Source of the DNA: Actinospica acidithermotolerans
GTDB lineage: Bacteria; Actinomycetota; Actinomycetes; Streptomycetales; Catenulisporaceae
Direction of reading: 5' to 3'
Assembly (NCBI RefSeq): GCF_018139625.1
Contig: NZ_JAGSOH010000014.1
Span: 26,933-90,932, forward strand
DNA length: 64,000 nucleotides
The notes under the pieces were generated by a model, which was not told the DNA's origin, ran no database searches, and worked only from the letters and a program-made list of their open reading frames with translations. Shown piece after piece: positions 1 to 8,851 of the stretch. The position numbers and the translations under genes are program-made. The first letter of the stretch is position 1. Every line of letters starts with the position of its first letter.

Positions 1-898
1 GGATCGCGAAGTCACGCAGGTTCACCGGGCCCGGGACCGCGCTGGCGTTGTCGATGAACTCGTTGGAGCGCACGCGCGAGTACCAGTTTCCGGCGCCCTC
101 GATGCTCGCGCGGTCGACCTGGAGCGGCGTGTCGATCGCGAAGTCGCCGGCCGGGATCCAGACTGTCTCGTGCCTGGCGTCCGCGGCGGCGATCGTCGCG
201 GCGAAGGCGGCGGAGGAGTCCGTCGCGCCGGTCGGGTCGGCGCCCTCGCTGAGCACTGATATCGAGTTCGGCGGCTGCTGCGCGGGTGCGGCGACCTGGT
301 AGAAGTCGGCCAGATTCACGGTGTACGGCAGCGCGGTGTCGTTCGCGTCGGCTTGCAGGCGTACCGTGTCGCCGCGGTGCAGTTCGCGGCCGATGAGCAC
401 GCGCACATCGTCATAGAAGTGGCGCGTCTTGCTGCCGTAGATCTGCGGGGTGTCGATGTAGCTGTAGGCCGACGTGAGCTGCAGGTCGGTGACCTTCCGT
501 CCGTCGACGTAGAGCGCGAGCGATCCGCTGCTCCCCTGCGGCAGCGCATAGTCCACATCGACGGCGTTCGCGTTGCCCGACAACGTGAACTGCACATACT
601 GGCCCGGCGCCGTGAGCTGCACGGCCTCGCGGCCGACCGCTTCGGAGGCGAGCGTGCCCTGCGTGTAGTCGGGGCCGATCACGGTGCCGTTCGTCACGGC
701 GTTCGGACCGGTCGCGAGGTATTCGCCGACCAGACCGGGGACGCGCGCGCCGCCGTCGTACGAAGCGTTGAAGGCGGAGCGCGGCGCGGTCGCGGGAGAC
801 GTGGCGGCGGTGGCGCCGGCCGCGCCGAGGCAGACCACTCCGGATGTGGTTATCGCGAGCGCACCAAGGAAACCAAGTCGTGCTCGTAGCTGTGGCAA
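1..898 (-). CDS. Secreted GH87-like alpha-1,3-glucanase (mycodextranase), 3' end cut off by window
   Basis: Reading the minus strand from a TTG at 898 (GAGAGG Shine-Dalgarno 8 nt upstream) gives an open frame through base 1. The N-terminus is a signal peptide: Arg-rich start, hydrophobic LGFLGALAITTSGVVCLGAA core, Ala-rich end. A carbohydrate-binding-like beta domain follows (GREAVQLTAPGQYVQFTLSG ... RHFYDDVRVLIGREL ... LADFYQVA), then the start of a right-handed beta-helix with the pectate-lyase-type opening SVLSEGADPTGATDSSAAF and VWIPAGDFAID. This order is the one I know from actinobacterial GH87 alpha-1,3-glucanases, which cut fungal wall or dental alpha-glucan. The catalytic half lies outside the window, so the family is inferred. 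The GH13 alpha-glucosidase gene lies 50 bp upstream on the same strand and fits a secreted-then-intracellular alpha-glucan pathway. Another beta-helix polysaccharidase is possible. Confidence 0.6.
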   Translation of the reverse strand, partial: MPQLRARLGFLGALAITTSGVVCLGAAGATAATSPATAPRSAFNASYDGGARVPGLVGEYLATGPNAVTNGTVIGPDYTQGTLASEAVGREAVQLTAPGQYVQFTLSGNANAVDVDYALPQGSSGSLALYVDGRKVTDLQLTSAYSYIDTPQIYGSKTRHFYDDVRVLIGRELHRGDTVRLQADANDTALPYTVNLADFYQVAAPAQQPPNSISVLSEGADPTGATDSSAAFAATIAAADARHETVWIPAGDFAIDTPLQVDRASIEGAGNWYSRVRSNEFIDNASAVPGPVNLRDFAI

Positions 899-947
899 GG
901 ACGGTTCCTCTCTCGATTCAGTGCCGTGGATTTCGTGCCCCTGCTCT

Positions 948-2585
948 TCAGTTCAGGCGGAGCCACACCGCGGTGTCGGACGGCAGCCGTCCGTCCTGCG
1001 CGAGCGGGCCGCTGCCGAGCAGGACCTCTTCGTACTCGGGCAGCGGAGCGTCGTGCGGCCCGAAGTTGACCACGCAGGCGAAGTCGTCGCCGCGCCGGTA
1101 CGCCAGCACCTCGGGATCCGCGGGCAGCCAGCGCAGCGCCTCCCGGTCCGTGCGCAGGCCCGCCGTGGCGCGGCGGATCCGCAGTGCGCTGCGATAGAGC
1201 TCGAGCATCGAGGCCGGATCGCCGGTCTGCGCCTCGACGGTCATCCGGCGCCAGTCGGCCGGCTGCTCGGCGAGCCAGGGCTGCGCGCTCGCGCCGGCCG
1301 GGCTGAAGCCGAAGGGCGGCTGGTCGCCGGACCACGGCAGCGGCACCCGGCAGCCGTCGCGGCCGGGGTCGGCGCCGTTGGTGCGGAAGAACATCTGGTC
1401 GTGCTTGTGGCCGTCCGGGATGTCCTCGACCTCCCACAGGCCGAGCTCCTCGCCCTGGTAGATGTACGCGGATCCGGGCAGCGACAGGCTGAGCAGCGCG
1501 GCCGCGCGGGCGCGGCGGGTGCCGAGCTCCAGGTCCACCGGCGTCTCGAAGCTGCGGGTGGCGAAGGCGAAGCTGGTGTCGTCCCGGCCGTAGCGCGAGA
1601 CGTGCCTGGTCACGTCGTGGTTCGAGAGCACCCAGGTCGCGGGCGCGCCGACCGGCTGGTGCGCGGCGATCGTCTCGTCGATGACCTTGCGCAGCTCGGC
1701 CGGATCCCACGGGCAGCACAGGAAGGAGAGGTTGAACGCGGTGTGGATCTCGTTGGGCCGCAGGTACATCGCGAAGCGCTGCGGGTCCGGCATCCACACC
1801 TCGCCGATCAGCGCCTTGGGCTCCGGGTAGGAGTCCGCGACCCGGCGCCACTCCTGGTAGATCTCGTGGATGCCGTCGCGGTCGGTGTACGGATGAGGCG
1901 CGTCCTGCGGCGCCTCGGGGTCGAGGTCGGCCAGGAACGGGTCCTTGACCAGGATCGCGGCGGAGTCGATGCGGATCCCGTCGGCGCCGCGGTCGAACCA
2001 GAAGCGCAGGATGCTGAGGTGCTCCTCGCGCACCTCGGGCTGCTCCCAGTTGAGGTCGGGCTGCGCGTCCGCGAACAGGTGCAGGTACCACTGCCCCGGG
2101 CTGCCGTCCGGTTCGACGACCCGTGACCAGGCCGGCCCGCCGAAGTGCGAGACCCAGTTGTTCGGCGGCTCGTCGCCGCCCGGGCCGCGTCCCGGCCGGA
2201 ACCAGAAGCGCGAGCGCTCGGGCGAGCGCGGGCCGGCCTTGAGCGCCGCCTGGAACCACGCGTGCTGGTCCGAGACGTGGTTCGGCACGATGTCGATGAT
2301 GATCCGGATGCCCAGCGCGTGCGCCTCGGCGATCAGCGCGTCGGCCTCGGCGAGCGTGCCGAAGTCCGGGTCGATGTCCCGGTAGTCCGAGACGTCGTAG
2401 CCGCCGTCGGCCATCGGCGAGGGATACCAGGGATTGAGCCAGATCGCGTCGATCCCGAGATCGGCCAGGTACGCCAGGCGAGAGCGGATCCCGCCGAGGT
2501 CGCCCACGCCGTCGCCGTTCCCGTCCGCGAAGCTGCGCACGTACACCTGGTAGGTGACCGCGTCGCGCCACCACTGGAGAGCCAC
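948..2585 (-). CDS. GH13 alpha-glucosidase / oligo-1,6-glucosidase
   Basis: A 545-aa cytoplasmic enzyme with no signal peptide that hydrolyses imported alpha-glucosides from the non-reducing end. The GH13 hallmarks are intact: the start WWRDAVTYQVYVRSFADGNGDGVGDL, region I DIVPNH, the nucleophile Asp207 in GIRID, the acid/base Glu262 in LIGEVW, and the transition-state Asp324 in SNHD. Length matches GH13 subfamily alpha-glucosidases. I chose the GTG at 2585 (VALQWW) because it has a GGGGCGG Shine-Dalgarno and begins exactly at the conserved N-terminus; an in-frame start at 2642 would add 19 unconserved residues. It is divergent from the sugar-binding protein gene at 2923, so the two probably share the promoter region. 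The secreted GH87-like gene follows on the same strand. Exact linkage specificity cannot be read from the sequence. Confidence 0.9.
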   Translation of the reverse strand: MALQWWRDAVTYQVYVRSFADGNGDGVGDLGGIRSRLAYLADLGIDAIWLNPWYPSPMADGGYDVSDYRDIDPDFGTLAEADALIAEAHALGIRIIIDIVPNHVSDQHAWFQAALKAGPRSPERSRFWFRPGRGPGGDEPPNNWVSHFGGPAWSRVVEPDGSPGQWYLHLFADAQPDLNWEQPEVREEHLSILRFWFDRGADGIRIDSAAILVKDPFLADLDPEAPQDAPHPYTDRDGIHEIYQEWRRVADSYPEPKALIGEVWMPDPQRFAMYLRPNEIHTAFNLSFLCCPWDPAELRKVIDETIAAHQPVGAPATWVLSNHDVTRHVSRYGRDDTSFAFATRSFETPVDLELGTRRARAAALLSLSLPGSAYIYQGEELGLWEVEDIPDGHKHDQMFFRTNGADPGRDGCRVPLPWSGDQPPFGFSPAGASAQPWLAEQPADWRRMTVEAQTGDPASMLELYRSALRIRRATAGLRTDREALRWLPADPEVLAYRRGDDFACVVNFGPHDAPLPEYEEVLLGSGPLAQDGRLPSDTAVWLRLN

Positions 2586-2922
2586 GGATTTCCGCCCCTT
2601 CGTTGTTCGCCTGCCGGTTGCGCACAACGTACATGGCCGCACTCAGGCCCGCAAGAGATCTGCACTTGTGCTGCAAAAACTCGATCTCGCCTTTCCGGGT
2701 CGGCCCCACCGAAGATCGCCGTACAGAGATTGAGTCTCGACGCGGAGTCAGCGCAACGGCGCTGGGTACGCCGTTTTCCGTTGCTGCGGCTTGATCGTCG
2801 TAATCAAGTCGTGTCATTGCGAGTTTTCATCGCTATCTTGCGAAGCGATGTCCGGGTCAGTACGGTGAACGCACCCGGGGCAAGACCACAGTCGCTCGTG
2901 TCCAGTGAGGGAAGGCAGATCT
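2586..2922. promoter_or_regulatory. Divergent promoter region between GH13 and sugar-ABC genes
   Basis: This 337-bp gap has no convincing gene. It contains an inverted repeat CTTGAT-N7-ATCAAG (2790-2808) and several TGCA/CTTG-type words (for example GCACTTGTGCTGCAA near 2662-2676). These resemble the TGCAAG repeats in front of the LacI gene that starts at 7389. A LacI-type repressor probably binds here and controls both flanking genes. The -10/-35 boxes are not clear enough to place. Confidence 0.4.
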
Positions 2923-4323
2923 ATGAAAAGCACGGTCCGCCGAGGTGCCGGCATCCGCCGCACGGTGGCGATCGCCACGGCCGCGGCATTGGCTCTACCG
3001 GTCGCCGCGTGCTCGAGCAGCAGCAGCGGCTCATCGTCGAACAATGCGTCAGGGCCGGTGACGATCACCGTCGGGTGCGAGCCGCCGACCACGCAGAAGG
3101 CGCAGCGGCAGTTCTTCCTCGACGACATCGCCGCCTTCGAGAAGGCGAACCCGAACATCACGGTCAAGGGCGACGACGCGAACCCCTGCGAGGTCCCGGC
3201 GAAGTTCACCGCGCAGCTGGCCGCCGGCACCGAGGACAACGTCTTCTACACGGCGTTCACCGACCCCGCGAACGTGATCGCGGCCGGCCAGGCCGCCGAC
3301 ATCCAGTCGTACGTCGGGCAGATCGCGAACGAGAGCAGCATCCTGCCGCAACTTCTGAACGTGTACCGGCAGGGCGAGACCACCTCCGGCGACCTGTACG
3401 GCATCCCGGTCAACAACTACTCCGAGGGCCTGGTCTACAACACGACCCTGTTCAAGCAGGCCGGGATCGCCAGCCCGCCCGCCACCTGGGCCGAGGTCGA
3501 GGCGGACGCCAAGAAGATCAGCGCACTCGGTTCCGGGTACGTCGGCTACGTCGACCTGAGCGCGCAGAACACCGGCGGCTGGCACTTCGCGGCCGAGCTC
3601 TACTCGCGCGGCGGGCAGATGGTGACCGGCAGCGGCAGCAACGCGAAGGCCGCGTTCGACACGTCCGCCGGGCTCGCCGTGCTGCAGACGCTGCACCAGA
3701 TGCGCTTCGTGGACAACGACATGGGCACCAAGCAGGGTCTGGCCTGGCAGGACCCGCAGCAGCTCATGAGCACCGGCAAGCTCGGCATGTACGTCGGCGC
3801 GCCGGACACGGTGACCAACATGCACGCCACGTACAACACGCCGTACACCAACATCGCGATGGCACCGCTGCCGGGCGTGAGCAGCCCGACCGCGACGCTG
3901 CTCGGCGGCGACGGCTACATGTTCAACAAGAAGGACACCCCCGCGCAGATCGTCGCCGGCATCAAGTTCCTCAACTTCGAGTTCCTGACGCCGAACGACG
4001 GCCAGTTCAACTACACGCGCACCGCGAAGGCCGGGCAGCCGGTCGGCCTGCCGGAGCCGGACCTGTTCACCGCGGGCTCGGCGGCCGACCAGCAGGCGAG
4101 CGCGGATGAGAAGGCCTCGGCCAACGTGCCCTCGGCGAACTTCTCCGCCTACACGAACGCGCTCTCGACCATGCAGCTCGTCATCGAACCGCCGCAGGCG
4201 CAGGCGATCTACGCGCAGGGCGACAAGGCGATGTACGCCGCGCTGACCAACCCGAACGCGAACCTGCAGCAACTGCTCGACACGTTCAGCTCCGCGGCGA
4301 ACGAGATCCTGCAGAACCAGTAA
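2923..4323 (+). CDS. Carbohydrate ABC transporter substrate-binding lipoprotein (SBP family 1)
   Basis: A 466-aa extracellular lipoprotein that binds the sugar and delivers it to the permeases encoded next. The twin-Arg-flanked N-terminus, hydrophobic core and lipobox LPVAAC place the lipidated Cys near residue 30, followed by a Ser-rich linker. The mature part has the MalE-like fold signatures: VTITVGCEPP at the start, a YGIPVNNYSEGLVYNTTLFK hinge region, and an Ala/Pro-rich C-terminus with a helical end. I chose the ATG at 2923 (MKSTVRRG) because AGGGAAGG lies 8 nt upstream; the in-frame start at 2905 is poorer. It is the first gene of a three-gene transport operon. No ATPase is encoded nearby, so the transporter probably borrows a shared MsiK-type ATPase, as many Streptomyces sugar importers do. 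The substrate is probably an alpha-glucoside, judged only from the GH13 neighbour. Confidence 0.9.
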   Translation: MKSTVRRGAGIRRTVAIATAAALALPVAACSSSSSGSSSNNASGPVTITVGCEPPTTQKAQRQFFLDDIAAFEKANPNITVKGDDANPCEVPAKFTAQLAAGTEDNVFYTAFTDPANVIAAGQAADIQSYVGQIANESSILPQLLNVYRQGETTSGDLYGIPVNNYSEGLVYNTTLFKQAGIASPPATWAEVEADAKKISALGSGYVGYVDLSAQNTGGWHFAAELYSRGGQMVTGSGSNAKAAFDTSAGLAVLQTLHQMRFVDNDMGTKQGLAWQDPQQLMSTGKLGMYVGAPDTVTNMHATYNTPYTNIAMAPLPGVSSPTATLLGGDGYMFNKKDTPAQIVAGIKFLNFEFLTPNDGQFNYTRTAKAGQPVGLPEPDLFTAGSAADQQASADEKASANVPSANFSAYTNALSTMQLVIEPPQAQAIYAQGDKAMYAALTNPNANLQQLLDTFSSAANEILQNQ

Positions 4324-4414
4324 CCGGCCGGTCCTCGACGCCGTTCCCGCCGGAAGCACCCATTCCGGCGGGGGCGGCGCCCGGCGTCCTCACGAGAGCG
4401 GAAGTGCAGCTTCG

Positions 4415-5380
4415 ATGGCCACGATCAACGTTTCCCGCGCGCGGGCGCGCGGCCTGCCGAAAGCGACCGACGGACCGCCGGACCGCGGGCGGCGGGGTCC
4501 CACGCTGGGCCGCCGGGTACGGCGCAACCTGACCGGATACGTCTTCCTCGCGGGCGCGATCATCTGCTTCGCGCTGTGGTCGTGGTATCCGATGATCCAC
4601 GAGATCCTGCTCAGCTTCCAGCACCTGAACCTCGTCGGCCAGAGCGAGGGCTGGGGCGGCTGGCGCAACTACGAGCACATGCTCAACGACCCGAACTTCT
4701 GGACCTCCGTCCGGGTCACGCTCGTGTTCACCGGCCTGGCGCTCATCTTCGGCTACGCGGTGCCCTTCGTACTCGCGGTCGGCCTCAACGAGTTCCGGCA
4801 CGCCGCGTGGTACTTCCGACTGCTGGTCTACCTGCCCGTGATGCTGCCGCCGGTGGCCGCGGCGTACCTGTGGAAGTGGTTCTACACGCCGGACGACAGC
4901 GGCCTTTTCAACGCGGTGCTGCACGATCTGCACCTGCCGACCTCCGCCTGGCTGCAGTCCTCGAACAACACCTTCGTGATCCTGTGCATGGTGATCTTCT
5001 CCACGTGGAGCAACATGGGCAGCGGCGTGCTGATCTACCTCGCGGCCCTGCAGGGCATCCCGGGCGAGCTCTACGAGGCGGCCGAACTGGACGGCGCGGG
5101 CATCCTCAAGCGCGTCTGGCACGTGACCATCCCGCAGACCCGGCTGATCCTGTCGCTGATGCTGCTGCTGCAGATCGTCGCGACGATGCAGACGTTCACC
5201 GAGTCGCTGGTCCTCACCGGCGGCGCGAACGGCACCGGGACGCTCGTCTACCTCGTGTACCAGGACGCGACGAACTTCAACAACTTCGGCGGATCCGCGG
5301 CGATCGGAACGGTGCTGCTGCTCGTGCTCGGCCTGTTCTCCGGGGCGTACCTGTGGCTCAACCGGCGAGGAGAGGACTGA
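4415..5380 (+). CDS. Sugar ABC transporter permease, MalF/UgpA-like
   Basis: A 321-aa inner-membrane permease with about six hydrophobic segments. A charged N-terminal tail (Arg/Pro-rich, residues 1-35) precedes the first helix (LTGYVFLAGAIICFALWSWY). The conserved cytoplasmic EAA loop is visible as YEAAELDGAGILKRVWHVTIP, the site that docks onto the ATPase. It sits 91 bp after the binding-protein stop and 8 bp before the second permease, as expected for a MalEFG-type operon. Only a weak Shine-Dalgarno (GCGGAAG, 12 nt away) precedes the ATG. Confidence 0.92.
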   Translation: MATINVSRARARGLPKATDGPPDRGRRGPTLGRRVRRNLTGYVFLAGAIICFALWSWYPMIHEILLSFQHLNLVGQSEGWGGWRNYEHMLNDPNFWTSVRVTLVFTGLALIFGYAVPFVLAVGLNEFRHAAWYFRLLVYLPVMLPPVAAAYLWKWFYTPDDSGLFNAVLHDLHLPTSAWLQSSNNTFVILCMVIFSTWSNMGSGVLIYLAALQGIPGELYEAAELDGAGILKRVWHVTIPQTRLILSLMLLLQIVATMQTFTESLVLTGGANGTGTLVYLVYQDATNFNNFGGSAAIGTVLLLVLGLFSGAYLWLNRRGED

Positions 5381-5388
5381 GGACGCCG

Positions 5389-6282
5389 ATGTCGGCCTTC
5401 GACGCGCAAACGAGAACCCTGATATCCAGGGCGCAGCTCAACCGGCCGCTGGCCCGCCGGATCTACTGGGTGCTGCTGGTGGCGACCATCGCCGTGTTCA
5501 CGCTGGTGTTCCTGTTCCCGCTCTACTGGGTCTTCAGCAGCGGCCTGAAATCGGCGTCCGAGGTGCTGCAGAGCCCGCCGACGCTGATCCCGCACTCGGT
5601 GAGCCCGCACAACTACGCGACCGCCTGGTCCGACTTCAACCTGGGCCGGTACATCCTCAACACCACGTACTACGCGGTCGGCGCCCTGCTGCTGCAGCTG
5701 GTGTTCGACGTAGCGGCGGCTTACGCGCTCTCCAAGCTGCGCCCGGTGCTGGGCAACGTGGTGCTGGCGCTGATGCTGGCCACACTGATGATCCCGGCCA
5801 CGGTCCTGGTGATCCCGAACTACCTGACCGCGATCAACGTCCCGGTGCTGCACCTGAACCTGGTCAACTCGCCGATGGCGATCTGGCTGCCCGCGGTCGC
5901 CAACGGCTTCAACATCTTCCTGCTCAAGCGCTTCTTCGACTCCATCCCGGAGGAGCTGCTGGCAGCCGCGGCGATCGACGGCGCCGGCCCCCTGCGCGCA
6001 CTCTGGTCGATCGTGCTCCCGATGTCCCGCCCGATCCTCGGCGTGGTCTCCATCTTCGGCACGGTGGCCGTGTGGAAGGACGTCCTGTGGCCGCTGCTGG
6101 TGCTGACCGACCCCACGAAGATGACCGTCAACACCGGCCTGCTGAACCTCACCGGCGACGGCATCCCGGAGAACATCCTGATGGCCTCGCTGGCGATCGC
6201 GTCCGTGCCGACGATCGTGTTCTTCCTGGTCTTCCAGCGGAGCATCATGTCCGGCCTGACGACGGGCAGCCTGAAGGGCTGA
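5389..6282 (+). CDS. Sugar ABC transporter permease, MalG/UgpE-like
   Basis: A 297-aa second permease of the importer with about six transmembrane helices. The first is LLVATIAVFTLVFLFPLYWV. It has the periplasmic LIPHSVSPHNYATAW segment typical of MalG-like proteins and an EAA loop LLAAAAIDGAGPLRALWSIVLP. The ATG at 5389 follows GAGGAGAGGACTGAGGACG, which overlaps the end of the upstream gene, so translation is probably coupled. It ends 28 bp before a strong bidirectional terminator, so this is the last gene of the operon. Confidence 0.92.
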   Translation: MSAFDAQTRTLISRAQLNRPLARRIYWVLLVATIAVFTLVFLFPLYWVFSSGLKSASEVLQSPPTLIPHSVSPHNYATAWSDFNLGRYILNTTYYAVGALLLQLVFDVAAAYALSKLRPVLGNVVLALMLATLMIPATVLVIPNYLTAINVPVLHLNLVNSPMAIWLPAVANGFNIFLLKRFFDSIPEELLAAAAIDGAGPLRALWSIVLPMSRPILGVVSIFGTVAVWKDVLWPLLVLTDPTKMTVNTGLLNLTGDGIPENILMASLAIASVPTIVFFLVFQRSIMSGLTTGSLKG

Positions 6283-6310
6283 TCCCCGCGGCACCGCCTG
6301 GCGCCGTGCA

Positions 6311-6353
6311 GCCCCTTGCCGGGCCCCGATCCGATCGGGGCCCGGCAAGGGGC
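6311..6353. terminator. Bidirectional terminator between permease and lacI genes
   Basis: A perfect 20-bp stem (6311-6330 pairing with 6334-6353) with a CCG loop, very GC-rich. It lies between two convergent genes, so it can end transcripts from both directions. Confidence 0.85.
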
Positions 6354-6375
6354 TGTCCTGGATTTATCCGCGGCC

Positions 6376-7389
6376 TCAGGCACCCGCCGGCGCCGGGCCC
6401 GTCGAGCCTCGGACGACCAGTTCGGGCTCGAAGAGGAGTTCCTCCGCGGTGACCGGGATGCCGTCGATCTGGCCGACGAGCATGGCCACGGCGGCGCGGC
6501 CGATGGCCTCCAGGGGCTGCCGGACGGTGGTCAGGGGCGGGTCGGTGCAGTTCATGAAGGCGGAGTCGTCGTAGCCGACCACCGAGACGTCCTGGGGGAC
6601 CTTCAGGCCCGCGCGGCGCACGGCGCGGATCGCGCCGAGCGCTATCGGGTCGCTGGCGCAGACGATGCCGGTGACGCCCTGCTTGAGCAGCCTCGACGCG
6701 GCGACCTGGCCACCCTCGATGGAGAACATGGTGTGCTCGACGTGCGCGGTCTGGACCGTGACGGCGGCCTTGGCGGCGGCGGCCTCGAAGGCCTCCTGCT
6801 TGCGGCGGCTGGGCATGTGGTCGGGCGGGCCGAGGATCAGGCCGATCCGTTCGTGGCCGAGCGAGGCGAGGTGGCCGAAGGCCTGCTCGACGGCGACGGC
6901 GTCGTCCGTGGAGACGCGGGGGAAGTCGAGGTTCTCGCTGGCGGCGTTGACCAGGACGACCGGCAGCCGCAGTTCGAGCAGCCGGAGGTAGTGGCCGTGC
7001 GGGGCGTCGGCCTCGGCGTACTGGCCGCCGCCGAAGACCATGCCGGAGACCTGCCGCTCCAGCAGCATGTCGACGTAGTCGGCCTCTGACATGCCGCCGG
7101 TGGTCCTGGTGCACAGCACCGCGGTGAAACCGCGCTGGGCGAGCGCGCCGCCGACGACCTCGGCGAGCGCCGGGAAGATCGGGTTCTGCAACTCGGGCAG
7201 CACCAGGCCGATCAGCCTGGCCCGCTCCCCGCGCAGCTGGGTGGGCCGTTCGTAGCCCATCACGTCCAGTGCCGTGAGCACCGCGGCCCTGGTGGACGCG
7301 GAGATCCCGGGCTTGTCGTTGAGCACGCGCGAGACCGTGGCCTCGCTGACCCCGGCCTTCTTCGCGACATCGGAGAGTTTGCCTGGCAT
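6376..7389 (-). CDS. LacI-family transcriptional regulator
   Basis: A 337-aa repressor with an N-terminal LacI helix-turn-helix (KLSDVAKKAGVSEATVSRVLNDKPGIS) and a periplasmic-binding-protein-like sensor domain (RLIGLVLPELQNPIFPALAEVV ... VGYDDSAFMNCTDPPLTTVRQP). It likely represses the alpha-glucoside import genes that converge on it. The start at 7389 (MPGKLSDV) places the HTH at the very N-terminus as in the family. No clear Shine-Dalgarno precedes it, so it may be leaderless; upstream in-frame starts would add up to 36 unconserved residues. Its upstream region has TGCAAG repeats that suggest autoregulation. Confidence 0.9.
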   Translation of the reverse strand: MPGKLSDVAKKAGVSEATVSRVLNDKPGISASTRAAVLTALDVMGYERPTQLRGERARLIGLVLPELQNPIFPALAEVVGGALAQRGFTAVLCTRTTGGMSEADYVDMLLERQVSGMVFGGGQYAEADAPHGHYLRLLELRLPVVLVNAASENLDFPRVSTDDAVAVEQAFGHLASLGHERIGLILGPPDHMPSRRKQEAFEAAAAKAAVTVQTAHVEHTMFSIEGGQVAASRLLKQGVTGIVCASDPIALGAIRAVRRAGLKVPQDVSVVGYDDSAFMNCTDPPLTTVRQPLEAIGRAAVAMLVGQIDGIPVTAEELLFEPELVVRGSTGPAPAGA

Positions 7390-7391
7390 GC

Positions 7392-7447
7392 TGCAAGTGT
7401 ACGGCATGACAGTGCAAGAAACCATGCAAAGCTGTCGAGGTCTTGCG
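7392..7447. promoter_or_regulatory. TGCAAG repeats in lacI promoter (possible operator)
   Basis: TGCAAG occurs at 7392-7397 and 7413-7418, exactly 21 bp apart (two helical turns). TGCAAA follows at 7425-7430 and an inverted CTTGCG at 7442-7447. CTTGCA/TGCAAG words are known to mark MalR-type sites in Streptomyces alpha-glucan genes. The link to this regulator is an inference. Confidence 0.4.
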
Positions 7448-7646
7448 GTACGGACCACGGTAGACCGCAAGGGGCCTGGACATGCGGGATTGTTCACGCG
7501 AACAACCCTCGGATCGTGCCCTTATGCCGCTTTCGCCGGGGTCCCGGAACAGGACTCGATGATCAAAAGGCTGCGACCTGCGCTGTTCGATTCGTTACGG
7601 ACAGCGCATTGACGAGCGTCGGGCCCCGGGCTTTACTTCCTCCAAC

Positions 7647-7670
7647 GGTACCGGTTACGGAACCGGTACC
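7647..7670. promoter_or_regulatory. LacI operator (inverted repeat)
   Basis: GGTACCGGTT-ACGG-AACCGGTACC is a perfect 10-bp inverted repeat with a 4-bp spacer, 27 bp before the TTG start of the lacI gene at 7698. Its position suggests autorepression. The core ACCGGTT/AACCGGT recurs as a 14-bp palindrome at 14511-14524 in the start of the GH1 gene. Confidence 0.75.
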
Positions 7671-7697
7671 GGGCGGTTTGTGGAGAGTGAGGCAGCG

Positions 7698-8729
7698 TTG
7701 CCGATCACCATCACCGACGTGGCCACGCGGGCCGGCGTCAGCAAGACCACGGTCTCGCGCGTGCTCAACGGAAAGGGCGAGCTCGACGCGGCGACCGCGG
7801 CGCGGGTCCGGCAGGTCATCGCCGAGCTCGGATACGTGCCGAAGGCCGGCGCGGTGGGCCTGGCGCGCGGGCGCACCCGGGTGATCGGGATGCTCGTCCC
7901 CTCGCTCACCTGGCCGTGGATAGGAGAGGTGCTGCAGGGCACGATCGACGTGGTGGAGTCCGCGGGCTACGGCCTGATGGTCTTCACCTGCACCCAGGGC
8001 GACCAGTCGATGCGGCGCTTCGCCGGGCAGGTCTCGGCGAAGTCGTTCGACGGCCTCGTGGTGATCGAGCCCGAGGGCACCCTCGACTACATCAACTCGC
8101 TGCACGAGCAGGGCCTGCCGGTCGTGCTCATCGACGACCGCGAGCACCGGCCGCGGTTTCCGTCGGTCGCGACAACGAATCGGGCCGGCGGCGAGGCCGC
8201 GGCGGAGCATCTGCTCTCGCTCGGCCGCTCCCGCGCGGCGGTGATCACCGGAGAGCTGCGCTTCGGCTGCTCGCGGGAGCGCCTCGCCGGATTCCGCTCC
8301 CGGATGGCCGAATCCGGCCATCCGATCAGCCCGAAGCTGGTCGAGGGCGCGGACTTCACCTTCGAGGGCGGCCTGCGCGCGATGACCCGGCTGCTGCACT
8401 CGGACATCTCCTTCGACGCCGTCTTCGCGCACAACGACCTCTCGGCCGCCGGAGCGCTGCAGGCCCTGGCCGAGGCGAAGCTCCGGGTTCCGCAGGACGT
8501 GGCCGTCGTCGGGTTCGACGATGTGCCGATGGCCGCGTACACGAACCCGCCGCTGAGCACGGTCCGCCAGCCGATGCGCGGGATGGGCGAGGCGGCGGCG
8601 CGGCTGCTGATGTCGCACCTCGACGGCGGCGAGCAGCTGCTCGACGAACCGCACATCGTGCCCACCGAGCTGGTGGTGCGCGGCTCCTCGCACCCGCAGG
8701 CGAGGAGCTCGGAGCCCGGCGGCGCCTGA
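7698..8729 (+). CDS. LacI-family transcriptional regulator of the beta-glucoside operon
   Basis: A 343-aa LacI regulator: HTH ITDVATRAGVSKTTVSRVLNGKGELD at the N-terminus, hinge helix near residue 50 (ARVRQVIAELGYVPKAGA), and a sugar-sensing domain (VVGFDDVPMAAYTNPPLSTVRQPM). I prefer the TTG at 7698 (LPITITDV) because GGAGAGTGAGG sits 5 nt upstream; the GTG at 7680 lies inside that region and would add six residues. It stands before the Opp-type transporter and GH1 gene in the same direction and is preceded by a clear operator. It probably represses itself and the operon until a beta-glucoside such as cellobiose is present. Confidence 0.9.
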   Translation: MPITITDVATRAGVSKTTVSRVLNGKGELDAATAARVRQVIAELGYVPKAGAVGLARGRTRVIGMLVPSLTWPWIGEVLQGTIDVVESAGYGLMVFTCTQGDQSMRRFAGQVSAKSFDGLVVIEPEGTLDYINSLHEQGLPVVLIDDREHRPRFPSVATTNRAGGEAAAEHLLSLGRSRAAVITGELRFGCSRERLAGFRSRMAESGHPISPKLVEGADFTFEGGLRAMTRLLHSDISFDAVFAHNDLSAAGALQALAEAKLRVPQDVAVVGFDDVPMAAYTNPPLSTVRQPMRGMGEAAARLLMSHLDGGEQLLDEPHIVPTELVVRGSSHPQARSSEPGGA

Positions 8730-8738
8730 AAATGCCGT

Positions 8739-8768
8739 CCGGCCCGCCGTTTGCCGACGACGGGCCGG
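8739..8768 (+). terminator. Weak hairpin after lacI gene
   Basis: CCGGCCCG (8739-8746) can pair with CGGGCCGG (8761-8768) across a 14-nt loop, 9 bp after the lacI stop. It may partly separate the regulator from the transport operon. Confidence 0.4.
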
Positions 8769-8851
8769 GTCGAACGGGATCGGTCGTACGTTGCCGCGTA
8801 CTGCCGTCCATCGCACGTCATCCGTGAGTTAGGGACTCAAGTGAGGGATAC

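Noticed and set aside
850..2817. Long minus-strand open frame over the GH13 gene
   Set aside because: It is the shadow of the GH13 gene in another frame: Arg/Pro/Gly/Ala-rich with no domain, as is usual in high-GC DNA.
2145..4109. 654-aa plus-strand frame across two genes
   Set aside because: It crosses the GH13/transporter boundary and antisense of GH13; composition is shadow-like.
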